Below, one piece after another: positions 37,248 to 47,061 of a stretch of 64,000 nt of DNA. The notes below the pieces were generated by a model. The model was not told where the DNA came from. It searched no databases and worked only from the letters and a program-made list of their open reading frames with translations. The stretch spans positions 1 through 64,000 of the forward strand of contig JAJSPD010000054.1 in NCBI GenBank assembly GCA_021307315.1, in the 5' to 3' direction. Position 1 is the stretch's first letter; every line of letters begins with the position of its first letter. Origin of the DNA: Bisporella sp. PMI_857. Taxonomy: Eukaryota; Ascomycota; Leotiomycetes; Helotiales; Helotiaceae. The translations under genes and the position numbers were made by a program.

Positions 37248-37885
37248 CGTGCAGATGGATGTTCTCGGTTGATGTCTAAAACTGCATCAAATGAAGAGTG
37301 TGCGCAAATCTGAAAACGAAACATGGGCTTCGAGGTCTGCAAATCAACAGCAGGAGATGCAAGTGAGGGTTCACTCACGAGCAACAGAGAGATGCTCACG
37401 CCAGAAGATGCACATGGTGATAACACAGAAGATATCTAGAATCATCTGTGAACGTACAATGGCACAATGTGCCTTACATATTAGAGTAGATCGATGGATG
37501 GACTGCATTTTGCAAGGAATACAAGCCTGTTTTTTGGTTGACAGAATACCTGGGTAGGCGCCATCGATGTCATTTCGCAGATGAGATTAGATCTGGATGC
37601 GATCCGCGCCAATGTTCCCCATCTTTTGCAGGGGGTTATTACTGTACAGTAATGCGTTTCAAATGATGGCTGAATGATGGCTGGTTGATGCCTCAGGCTA
37701 CAACACTTGTGATTAGCAACAACGTATTGAACTGCACTGAAAGCAGGTTTTCCACCTGCGTCAGACCTGTAGTGCATCCAATAGCCAAATCCCAATAAAT
37801 TATACCCCGAAATCACACACTTTTTGAGGTATGTTCTAGGAGATTCCAGAACAGTAAATGTGGCTAGAGACATTCAACCTATCGC
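37248..37885. other. Intergenic region with a perfect 16-bp palindrome
   Basis: About 640 bases between the MpaB-like stop and the DUF2985 start, both on the minus strand. It contains the palindrome at 37638-37653. An open frame at 37481-37873 (-) overlaps the expected 3' untranslated region, matches nothing and starts at a non-ATG codon position, so it is left out. Confidence 0.5.
37638..37653. repeat. Perfect 16-bp palindrome ATTACTGTACAGTAAT
   Basis: The 16 bases read identically on both strands. The ten-base core ACTGTACAGT occurs again at 56241-56250. It lies about 390 bases upstream of the DUF2985 start codon. A dimeric-factor site is possible but unproven. Confidence 0.6.
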
Positions 37886-39371
37886 CTACATCCCAAGCTT
37901 CTTCTTTACCAGCCAGAAAACCCAAAAAGCTGCCTTCACTCCAAAGTACGTCGCAGCAGCAAGCGCCACACTTGTCACGACCAACGAATACAGATTTCTC
38001 CGCTCGATGCCCTGTGGCTTGAAGCCTGATGAATTGTACTCGCCTAGTTCGGTTGTAGTGGTGCTGTAGTTGGGGATATATTTGAATTCGAAGTTCGTTT
38101 CTGAACCAAGGCCATGATCTTTGCTCTCGACTATAATATGGTAGAGCACTTTCCGCAACTTAGCAATCTTCATCTTATCCAAGTACTCGAAAGAACGGTA
38201 GGTATAACATAGCCCGCAGAAGAAGATGCATTGACCCGCGACGAGAGCCCAGTAGTAATAAGAAGGATTGCCTAGTCCCAGGGCATCGGAGAGATCTTTC
38301 CCGTTAAGCCAGCGTGCGGAAGCGTTGAGAAAATCGTGAGATGCGTAGGCGGGTGGTTGCGCTTGAAGGGAAAGGATGATGTTGTTGGCGAGGATTTTAG
38401 AAGTCTCGGATGGGTTAATCTCGGAAATGAAGATACTTTCCATGATATTTCGCGATTGTAGAGACGTCGCGAAGGAGGAGGTAGGTGTCCCGAGATATAG
38501 TGCTATGAGGCGCCAAAGGGCAAGGTAGTCTTCAATCTCTTGCTGTCGCAGGAATATGCCCTGGCGTGGAAACCCGAGCCATATAAGGGTTGATGAGAAG
38601 GTGGATATTGTCGCTATAGAATCCAGGTCGTTAATGGGGATGCCATATTTTTCCACCGAGTAATATGATGGCTTGTCCTCTGCGAGCTTCATGATTCGGC
38701 GACGCACAGCCGCATGCAACAGCCTTACTCGGATAGATGATTGTTGACCTGCGCCCCCCGGTTTAATTGATTCTAGAGACCTGGTTACTTGAAGGATATG
38801 CTGTGTTGTCTCATAGAGCCTGTGCTTTGCCACTTTGGTGGAGAAACCACCGGTTCTGGCAAGCACTTCTGTTACTCGAGCCGCTCCCATTCCACCTAAA
38901 AGAGACTGATACGTGAGCTGGATTTATTAGTTTTTAACCACCGATCCATGGCAATTTTCATACCGCCGTTAGAGCAACCCCAGCATATCTGTAAAATACT
39001 TCTTGGCCTCGTGCAATTTGATCCCAGTTAACCCATTCTGGTATCGTGTTAACTTCATTCCATAGGCCCAACAACTTCTCGTTTCCTTTCTCATGCCGAT
39101 GATCTCTTATCAAAGCATAGAGGTCCCGCTTAGGAGGCGCTGCATCTTTCTCCTTATATGTTCTTGGCTGATTCCGCGGGAGCTCTCCAGAGACAGGTGA
39201 CGATATTTCGTCCAAACGATTCAAACAATCTTCCCCTAGAACATCATATGTGAACTTCAAAGGATATAATTCTTCCGCCGTAGAGTGATTTGGCGTCCAC
39301 TGAAAAGTGTAACCCCACACATTTCTAGTATTTTCGTCCTTGCGTCGGAACGGATTTGGCCAAGCCATCAT
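37886..39371 (-). CDS. MpaB / DUF2236 family haem oxygenase-like protein, ER membrane
   Basis: Belongs to the rubber-oxygenase/MpaB family of haem-b enzymes that cleave C=C bonds; the natural substrate here is unknown. Exons 38964-39371 and 37886-38917 give 479 residues. Features: WGYTFQWTPNH near residue 20, WNEVNTIPEWVNWDQI, GQEVFYRYAGVALT, then LTYQSLLGGMGAARV and RLLHAAVRRR with H204, which fits the conserved haem-ligand histidine. Two hydrophobic stretches near the C-terminus (about 345-365 and 450-475, ending in VKKKLGM) suggest a tail membrane anchor with a di-lysine-like end. The start is uncertain: I use the ATG pair at 39369-39371, but the frame is open further upstream to an acceptor-like site near 39467, so another 5' exon is possible. 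Confidence 0.82.
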
Positions 39372-39942
39372 ATTAATTGGATCTATGAAAGGAAACGGCT
39401 GAGATAACGACACTGTTGGAGAGGATTCAATAATAAGACAATAAGTAGCAACGAAATAACAGTCAAGTATAGTGACCTGCGCAAAGAGAAGATATACTGA
39501 AGGAGGACTACCCCTCGGCGCGCATTATCACATGGTAGCATCATACATCTATGCCCCCAACTGTGCATTCTTAGCGGGCCAACTTGACCTCGAAAGACTC
39601 TTATCTAGTCAGTTCTTGTCAGAAAGATACGAAAACGACCAAAGGTGGGGGCACTATAGATTGCTTGGAACAACCACAGGCTATTCATAATGTGTCAGTT
39701 TATGTTGATACAGAGATGTTGGTTGGTAATGATTTTGTGTCTCGTGCAAGATGCGCTATTATGTGAGGCCACACCTTAGACACTGGTCCAGCAGAGAGGT
39801 GATTAGTCATTTGCTAATCTAGAGGCTCTACCAGTCGGGAAATAGGGGCCGATATTTTGCAAACTTTACAACAAATAAACAATCAATTTTGTACCAAAGC
39901 AAAGTTGCTTATCATTTCAAATTAATAGTATAAAATATTTGC
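39372..39942. other. Divergent promoter between the MpaB-like gene and RRG9
   Basis: About 570 bases between divergent starts. It may include a further upstream exon of the MpaB-like gene (see that entry). A TATA-like sequence lies just before 39943. Confidence 0.5.
39930..39937 (+). promoter_or_regulatory. TATA-like element upstream of RRG9
   Basis: TATAAAAT lies 6 bases before the first in-frame ATG (39943) and about 160 bases before the second candidate ATG (40099). If it is the true TATA box, transcription would begin downstream of the first ATG, so translation would start at 40099. Confidence 0.4.
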
Positions 39943-41280
39943 ATGTCAACAACACTTTTTCCAAAAGTAGCATTTATATCGAATTGTGGAAGCGGACAAG
40001 CCTGCTTGTCGCATTTCTGCCTTACTATTCAGGGTGTCACACCTCACTCGACTTTTTTTCAACCGCAAGACCCTCGCAAACTATCGACATGTGCAGAGAT
40101 GCTTTGCAGATGTACCTCGAACCCTCTTCAATCATTCATCCGGAGTCTGGCTCAAGTTGATTTGGTGGCACCTACACACATTACCGGGACTGGCAGACAA
40201 CTATCAGGACGCTCAATACAAAACCATTCGACTCTTACAATACCAGAACGGCAACATACACATCTCAATACACAAAGAAGACGATTGTCATCGCAGGCTC
40301 TGACGAATAAATATGGACGTCGCCCTGAGGGTGGTTTTGTGGAATTTTTGCCAGAAGCGGTAGACGAACTTACGGCAGAGAAAACAAAAGGACAGATCTC
40401 GAAATCCTTTGACATTGGGGCCGTTAGGCAAAAGTGTGAAGAAAAATATGATAAAGAATTACTTGGAGCAGTAGCAGACAAAGCTACTAAGTCTCTACCA
40501 GTAACCAATCTGAGGTCACGAACTTCGCATGGAAAGCACGACACCAGCTCGAAGAATGAATCATGTCTGAAGACAACCTTTCGACGAACAAAGGTCGAGA
40601 ACACGAGCTTCAAATTACATTACTCCTCTCCACCAGCTTTACCAAATGCGAGATATGCTGAAGCGGCACATCCTTGGGCCGCCGAGAGAGCGAATGTCAA
40701 GTTCTCGGATCAAGGGAATCGAGACGATCCTGGAACTGTAGAGTACTTGAACGTAAAATCATCAGATATTAGAAAATCAATCAGGGACGAATGGGTACCG
40801 CCACCCAAGGAGACCTGGCAGATCAATAAAGCAGCGTTAAAGGCGAAATTTCCAGAGGGCTGGAAACCACACAAGCGTCTGTCTCCGGATGCGCTAGCAG
40901 GTATCCGTGCCCTTAACGCTTCCATGCCAGAGGTATATACAACTGCGGCTCTCGCCAAAAATTTTGAGGTGTCTCCAGAGGCTATTCGCAGGATATTGAA
41001 GTCAAAGTGGAGCCCAAATCCGGAAGAAGAGACGGACCGTGCAAAGCGATGGTTTGAAAGAGGCAAGAAGATATACACGGAGAAGGCCGCGGCTGGTGAG
41101 AAGCCTCCTAAAAGATGGAGAGATGAGGGCATTGGGGCTGGCAAACCAGACTGGCTCAAGGAGAAAAATGCGCGAAACAAGCTTATCAGGGCACCGAAAG
41201 CACCACTTCCAGCACTCATCACCACCGCCCGAAAGCGCGAAAAAACGGATCCGTCATCTTTGGCAGACAGGATTTTATAG
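39943..41280 (+). CDS. RRG9: RRG9 / neugrin-type mitochondrial protein
   Basis: Member of the family of yeast Rrg9 (required for respiratory growth 9) and animal neugrin, which supports mitochondrial genome or ribosomal RNA maintenance. Single exon, 445 residues from the first ATG, or 393 from the ATG at 40099. The recognisable domain is at about 300-375: PEGWKPHKRLSPDALAGIRA, then MPEVYTTAALAKNFEVSPEA, IRRILKSKWSPNPEE and RAKRWFERGKKIY. It resembles a helix-turn-helix with basic flanks. The region from residue 53 (MLCRCTSNPLQSFIRSL) looks like a better matrix-targeting sequence than the residues before it, and the nearby TATA element also favours the shorter protein. The tail is basic and Pro-rich. 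Confidence 0.85.
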   Translation: MSTTLFPKVAFISNCGSGQACLSHFCLTIQGVTPHSTFFQPQDPRKLSTCAEMLCRCTSNPLQSFIRSLAQVDLVAPTHITGTGRQLSGRSIQNHSTLTIPERQHTHLNTQRRRLSSQALTNKYGRRPEGGFVEFLPEAVDELTAEKTKGQISKSFDIGAVRQKCEEKYDKELLGAVADKATKSLPVTNLRSRTSHGKHDTSSKNESCLKTTFRRTKVENTSFKLHYSSPPALPNARYAEAAHPWAAERANVKFSDQGNRDDPGTVEYLNVKSSDIRKSIRDEWVPPPKETWQINKAALKAKFPEGWKPHKRLSPDALAGIRALNASMPEVYTTAALAKNFEVSPEAIRRILKSKWSPNPEEETDRAKRWFERGKKIYTEKAAAGEKPPKRWRDEGIGAGKPDWLKEKNARNKLIRAPKAPLPALITTARKREKTDPSSLADRIL

Positions 41281-42063
41281 ACTGCGAATATCTCACCTGA
41301 GGTTATTTTGGGGGGGGGGGATTGAAATTGGGTGCAACATAGTAGTGAGGAATATTTGTATTATAGGAGCTGGTCGATTGCATAAAGACCAACAGATAAG
41401 TGTATGATATTTGGTTCAATGCATGGAGTCTGACCAGTGTTTCTTGAAGTCATACTCGTCCAGAGTCACTTTCCTCTCTGTTATGAGAAAGTTGACGACT
41501 GCGCCCGAGATATGTCTCCGTATGATATAGGGGTTGGTTCGTCTGTATCTGCCCATCGTCCTTGCCTGAGAATATTGAACAAGTACACCGGGTGCTGGTG
41601 AAATACTGATGTTCTGCCAGTGTTACCGAAGCGGCTAGTAGGTGCAACGCGACAGGGTTCCTGCAGCAAACACGGACTCTTCTTCCTTCGGGACATTCTT
41701 GGCATGCTTGCATGGCTTTTGTTGTTCAGGTCAGGTACCAGTATGGGTAGGCATCTTTCTAAAGTTCATCATGGAGTTGGTTACAAAATAACCATTACGC
41801 GCCTGTTCGTGACTTCTAATGGCCAATTGTTTTTAGAGGCTCCTCTGTATCCAAGTTTCATCATCTGCCAGACCTTACTTTGTAAATTGAGCCCCCTTTT
41901 CAGTTCCCGAAATTCAAAGCTGACTATCCATAGCGTTTCTCCCTATGAATTCTCCCGCATTATTTGACGGCACAACGTCCCATTTTCTCCTTCGAAATCT
42001 CATAATCTGGCGTTGAATACAACATACCCAATGGTTAGGCTTTGACTTCATTGACCTTATGCG
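41281..42063. other. Intergenic region between RRG9 and the WD40 gene
   Basis: About 780 bases. An eleven-base G run lies at 41310-41320, just after the RRG9 stop. Short frames on both strands match nothing. The right part is the promoter and leader of the next gene. Confidence 0.55.
41310..41320. repeat. G11 homopolymer run
   Basis: Eleven consecutive G bases, 30 bases beyond the RRG9 stop codon and so probably in its 3' untranslated region. Confidence 0.8.
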
Positions 42064-45000
42064 ATGGCTAGCCAAAGGCCATTTGCTGCGAATACTAGTT
42101 TGGGATTGAAGCTAACTCCCTCAAACTCCCCATTTTCTCGCACACCGCGCTCTCCGAACAAAACACGCCTTGGTCTATATGAGGATGGTTTATCGCTGAA
42201 AAAAATTATTGGTACCACCGTCTCTTCGCCAAATGCGCTCGATAGCCTTCCATCTTCCCGCGTATTTGCATACACCGCTGGAGCAGCAGCTATCGTGGTG
42301 AATCTACCGGACAGCATTGATAGAGACAATATAGCATATTCTCAGCGATTTTTCAGAGCGCGACCAACTGCAGTGCCTCTCTACGTAGGAAGTTTTCCGG
42401 CATGCGCACCCTCGACACCCACACATACTGCGAATGATGGACGGAATAGGATAGGAAACTTGAGAGACGTTGCAATTCCATATTCGCCTTCCACTCCTCA
42501 TACTAGTCTTGATTTTGGAGATTCCCCAAGTTCAAAGACATGGACCAGTCGAGAGAGAATCAAAGCAGCCACTTGTGTGTCAATAAGTGGTGATGGCAGA
42601 TATTTAGCTGTTGGTGAAGTAGGAAACTACAAAACTTATGTTTGAGGAGACGTATTAATGTTGCAACAGACTGGATATTCTCCCAGAGTTCTCATTTTCG
42701 CATTACAAGATGCTTCTTCCGATGTACCCTTGGCTATTTTGAGTGAGCATACATTTGGCGTCCGGGCAGTTGCTTTTAGTCCTAAGCAGAATTACCTTGC
42801 AAGTCTAGGTACTCCAAACGACGGGTTTTTGTATGTATGGTCTATCAATCAGAGGACTGGCGCTGCAAAACTACATTCCAGTAATAAGTGTACGAGCTCG
42901 GTCAAACAAATGATCTGGCTTGGAGACAACATAGTCACGTAAGCAATATTCTCTTCCGAAGTACTTGTCAAATTTTCATTATTAAAGACCTAACCAGATT
43001 ATAGCGTGGGCACTCGTCATGTTAAAGTCTGGAGAGTCGACAACCGGAGTGTTTCACCCGTAAAACCAAAATTTGCACTAGATGGTACTCCTCAGCCAGC
43101 GCCCGTCATTCCGGCTTTGAAAACGTTGACAGGCCGCAACGTTCTTCTTGGGCCCCTTGTAGAAGCCACATTTACTGCTGTAGGCGCAGTCTCTGAAGAA
43201 ACGGCCATAGTATGCTCTGATCGGGGAGATATTTGTCTTCTAGATGACAGTAACGGACAGAAGCTTATGAGGCTAGCAAATACTGGCTTTTCAATAACAT
43301 GCCTAGCTGTCAATATGCAATCCCGAACTGTAAAGATAGGAGGCATGTTAGGGCAAGTTAAGTCCATGAGCCTGGATGATTTGCTTACTCCTAGTACACC
43401 TCCTGAGTCGCCACTGTCTCTCATAGAGAAGATGTCAACAAGAAATGAGACTGGCCTCTGTGCCATGAGATTCGCTGCTGATACCTTGGTCACAATTGAT
43501 TCAAAGCACATGATAGAAATCGTTAACGAGGATTTAAAACTTGAAGACGAACGTGAGCTCATAACACCATTTCCGGCACATGGTGGTGCCGTACTAGGTG
43601 TAATTCCACTGGCAGCGCCAAATTCAAGAAATTCGGCATTCCTTACATGGTCGGCAAACGGTATAGTTGTGTTTTGGGACTTAGACGGATGTGGCCAAGG
43701 CTCTTTAAAGATTGAAATGGAGCAAAATTCGATTGCTGATGATGATCCGGTCAACCAATGTCAAGTCATTCGTGCTTCCAAAGATCTAACATTCTTGGTG
43801 TCTGGAGACAGGTATGGCGTTCTGAGAGTGATTGATCCAGTTACGCAGGCTTGTACCTTCGACGTGAGGGCTCATTTGACAGACATCCAGGACATCGCCA
43901 TTTGGGAGAGTGGCGATATAGCGTTGATCGCATCTTGCGGGCGGGACAGAACTGTTCAACTCTTCCAGTGCAAATCTGGACCATGGGAACTCATCCAGAC
44001 CTTGGAAGACCATGCTGCCAGTGTTTGTGGTGTCTTTTTTGCTGAAAATGGCGAGAAATTAATATCGTGTTCTACGGATAGAACGATACACATTAGACAA
44101 ATCGTCAAGACAGAAGTTGATGGCCAGGATATGATGGGTGCAGTTCCGGTTCGGATAATTACTCTCAAGGCTTCGCCTGTCTCGATGATTCCCTGTCCGG
44201 GGGCCAACTTTGTAGTATCTTTGTTGGATCGTACTGTTGCAACCTATGAAATATCCAGTGGTCGCTTGGTCGCTTCTTTCAAAGCCACAGATAGTGATGG
44301 AGGTGAAGCAGTCGTTTTAGATGCATTACGCATTGGCAATCCCGGTCAATCCGGAAAGCCAACGATACTGGCCAGTATATCTGGCACCGATAAATCTGTT
44401 AGGATATATGATGTAGTGGCAGGATCATTTTTGGATCGGTAAGACCGATTTCATTCCAATATTTTCGCTCTGGGGGCTTACACTATCAAACTACGACTTA
44501 ATAGTCTATATTTCAGTTCAAAGCTAACTCAATGCCTAGAGAATGGGGTCATACAGCTGCTGTGACGGATGTAGCCTTACTGGAAACGACTGACTCAGAC
44601 CAAAAGACTCTTGTCAGTACTGGTTCTGACGGAACTATCATGATATGGGACCTGTCACCACGGTCCCCGGATCTTTTGGAGTCACCCGATTTTTCACGAG
44701 AAGAATCGCCACCAAAAGAAAGTCTGTCAGTAAGACCACCACTAAGAAGAGTATTGTCTAGAGCCGAAATAGCAGAATTTCAACGTGCATCACCCGTATC
44801 TACTCCTAGTGGTAGAGCATCTCCACCGAGAACTGTCCGGCGCAAGACATCTAGATATGGACTTTCAACTCAATCTCCTTCGATCTTACCGCCAATGCCA
44901 TCTGGCTCCAAATATCTCATGTCAGCTTCTGAAGATTCGTCTAGCCGTAAAGGCTCACCTAGGAACAGATCTCGAAGCCCACCCGGCAGCCCCAAAGGGA

Positions 45001-45419
45001 GAGAATCGCGAAGGTCATCTCTTGCCGATACTCGAATTCGGACGAAGAGCAACAGTAATCTCAGTGAGTTTGGTACACTCAACATGGCCACTGAGCAAGC
45101 CTGCAGAACACTAAGAGCGTATCGGAGGAAGCTAGCCTCTTCGGAAGCGGTGAAAGACGAGTTATTGAAAGAGTTGGAACAGGAGCTTCGTCTTACGGCA
45201 CTAGCAGTTGGAGAAAGGAGTCTTAAATCGAAAGCCATTACCGAGACCATAATGACTGGGCTTCTCGACCAATACTCGAGTCGATTAGTTTCAATGTTTG
45301 ACGAAAAGCTCAGGTTAACAAGGACCGAGACACAAGGAGAGACAGAAGAAGTAGATACCCCCAAAACGACTGGTGCTCTCGAGGATACAAAATTTGCATA
45401 CGTTGAGAGAAGAGTTTAA
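42064..45419 (+). CDS. WDR62/MAPKBP1-type WD40-repeat scaffold protein
   Basis: Large WD40 protein resembling animal WDR62 and MAPKBP1, which scaffold JNK signalling and act at spindle poles; the fungal role is unclear. Exons 42064-42618, 42670-42938, 43005-44438 and 44540-45419 give 1045 residues. The family-like start LSLKKIIGTTVSSPNALDSL is at about 45-64. WD40 blades run from about 180 to 780, for example ISGDGRYLAVGE, EHTFGVRAVAFSPKQNYLAS, TVGTRHVKVWRVD, SGDRYGVLRVIDP, SCGRDRTVQLFQ, SCSTDRTIHIRQ and STGSDGTIMIWDL. The last 250 residues are Ser/Arg/Pro-rich and end in a short coiled coil (SEAVKDELLKELEQELRLTA). I used the acceptor at 44539 because it joins FLDR to EWGHTAAVTDVA in phase; the ATG at 44534 lies in the intron. 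Confidence 0.86.
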
Positions 45420-45763
45420 TATTTGAGTGGTTGGCGTCTAGCGGTTCATGGATGGCGTTAGGAGGAGGCCAATATTCTGCGGAGAACGAATCTAGGGATG
45501 GCGTTCGGTGGCATGGCCTAAGGAGTTTTAATGATGGCCCACACATGGCTAGGCAGTTCTATTGTCGATCTAGATAAAAACCCCAAGGATGGAGGGTAGT
45601 CGAAATTATTAACCGTTATATGATCCATCTCGCCCAAGTCTTATATTCAAGGGGGAGGCAATTTTGGGCTTTGATTGATCTGTGATAAGTTTCGGAATGA
45701 CCGTCTGAGCCCAGCCTAGATTCGCCAAGACTTAAACTCGAGATATAAAGGCTCTGTGGCTCT

Positions 45764-45776
45764 TATATATAAAAGG
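45764..45776 (+). promoter_or_regulatory. Strong TATA element without a recognisable gene
   Basis: TATATATAAAAGG, with a second weaker GATATAAAGG 23 bases earlier, is followed at 45,815-45,905 by a CT-rich stretch, the usual arrangement of a fungal core promoter. The ATGs that follow (45,840 and 45,917) open frames of only 6 and 27 codons. The next gene on this strand is 11 kb away. Confidence 0.4.
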
Positions 45777-46893
45777 ACACTTTAGTTCAGTATTGGGAGA
45801 GACTAGCTAATCACCCTCATTCTCCTTTTTGTGCACTCCATGGCCCGATTCTCTCTCTAATCACCACTACCTCCGTCTCTTCGCACTAACGCTTTCCTTT
45901 TCTGATTATTTCTCTTATGGGATTCTGTAGGAAGGAAATCAGGACTAGTCCTAAGCTTTTCTTAGACAGTAAGCACTCTCGTTTGTTTGAAGGACGGTAG
46001 TTCAGGCAGCGGCAGCACCATGAAAGATAAAAACGGCCCGTTAGCCTCGTGAAGCTTACCATCTGCGTGAAGAATCTTAATCCCACGCTCCAGATAGAGT
46101 TTCAAATCTGTATCATTCTCCGCAGTACTGCAAGATACTTTCTATTCTGCTCTATACCTCCTTACAAACTATCGACTATCATACGAGCAAACTTAACAAA
46201 TAGCTGAGCATTCGTAAAGCAAGTCTTGCTTAGTTTACGAGAAACTCACGTTCTGTTTTGTTTTATAAAAAAAATGCCCAGAGGGAAGAAGCTACAGGCC
46301 GATAACAGTGCTGAATAGCCAAATCCGAAAATATTCACACGAAATACGTTCTTGCTCAAGGTTACCTCTACCAGGTATGCAATTTGCTGATTCAAGTTTC
46401 GGTCTGAACATGTTAATGGTCAACATGCAGGGCTAGGAGTCGAACGATATGAACAATGCAGATAACAGCCACCAATCAGTGAACAACGACAACATAGCAG
46501 TATTTTTGGTCGGTGCGTACGAGACAATCTCATTTTCTCAATGCTTTTTTGGGAACCAAAATCATATTTAGCCGGATGCTCGAATTCAAATTAGCGTGCT
46601 GTTACGACGGTGCCCACACTCCCCGCTGATTCCAGGAGCTCTTGATCTCATTTAATATTGGGGACAGCAAATATTTAGTCCCAGCTCTTATATGCTATTT
46701 CGAGTTGTGTTGGATTTGGATTCCCATCGATCTGAATAGCGACTACATTGGATCAAGAAGTCAATGCTCTCATTCATACCAATAAAGGGCGGGATCAGAG
46801 ATTATGCTAGGAATAATTGTATAAATTACCCATACCTTTCATTTGAATGCCTGGGGTAGAACTACAAGTACAGCCGGAAGAATTAACTTTTTT

Positions 46894-47061
46894 TCATGTA
46901 ATCCTATTTTCCATCAAGATCTCTTTTATGCTTGTAGATACTTCAAAAAGGGCGTGGGTAATGACAGCAGTGAACCAGATGACAATGGTGAATATGCTGA
47001 AGGTAGCAATAAATATTAGCGGCAAGTAGAGTATCTCCAAAATATGAAATTGAAGGGCGAT
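46894..47061 (-). pseudogene. Possible orphan exon or gene relic with one membrane segment
   Basis: The minus strand is open after an acceptor-like TTTTACAG and reads a very hydrophobic stretch, including LIFIATFSIFTIVIWFTAVI, then THALFEVSTSIKEIL and a stop. No start codon or partner exon was found and I recognise no family. It may be a fragment of a decayed membrane-protein gene or chance in AT-rich DNA. Confidence 0.15.

Noticed and set aside
44521..44539. ATG at 44534 as the start of a separate gene
   Set aside because: Continuing WD40 sequence on both sides and a CTAAC branch site plus TAG acceptor show it lies inside an intron of the WD40 gene.
46421..46470. GGAGTCGAAC-like T-loop on the minus strand
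   Set aside because: No A box, anticodon arm or closing acceptor stem could be placed around it.
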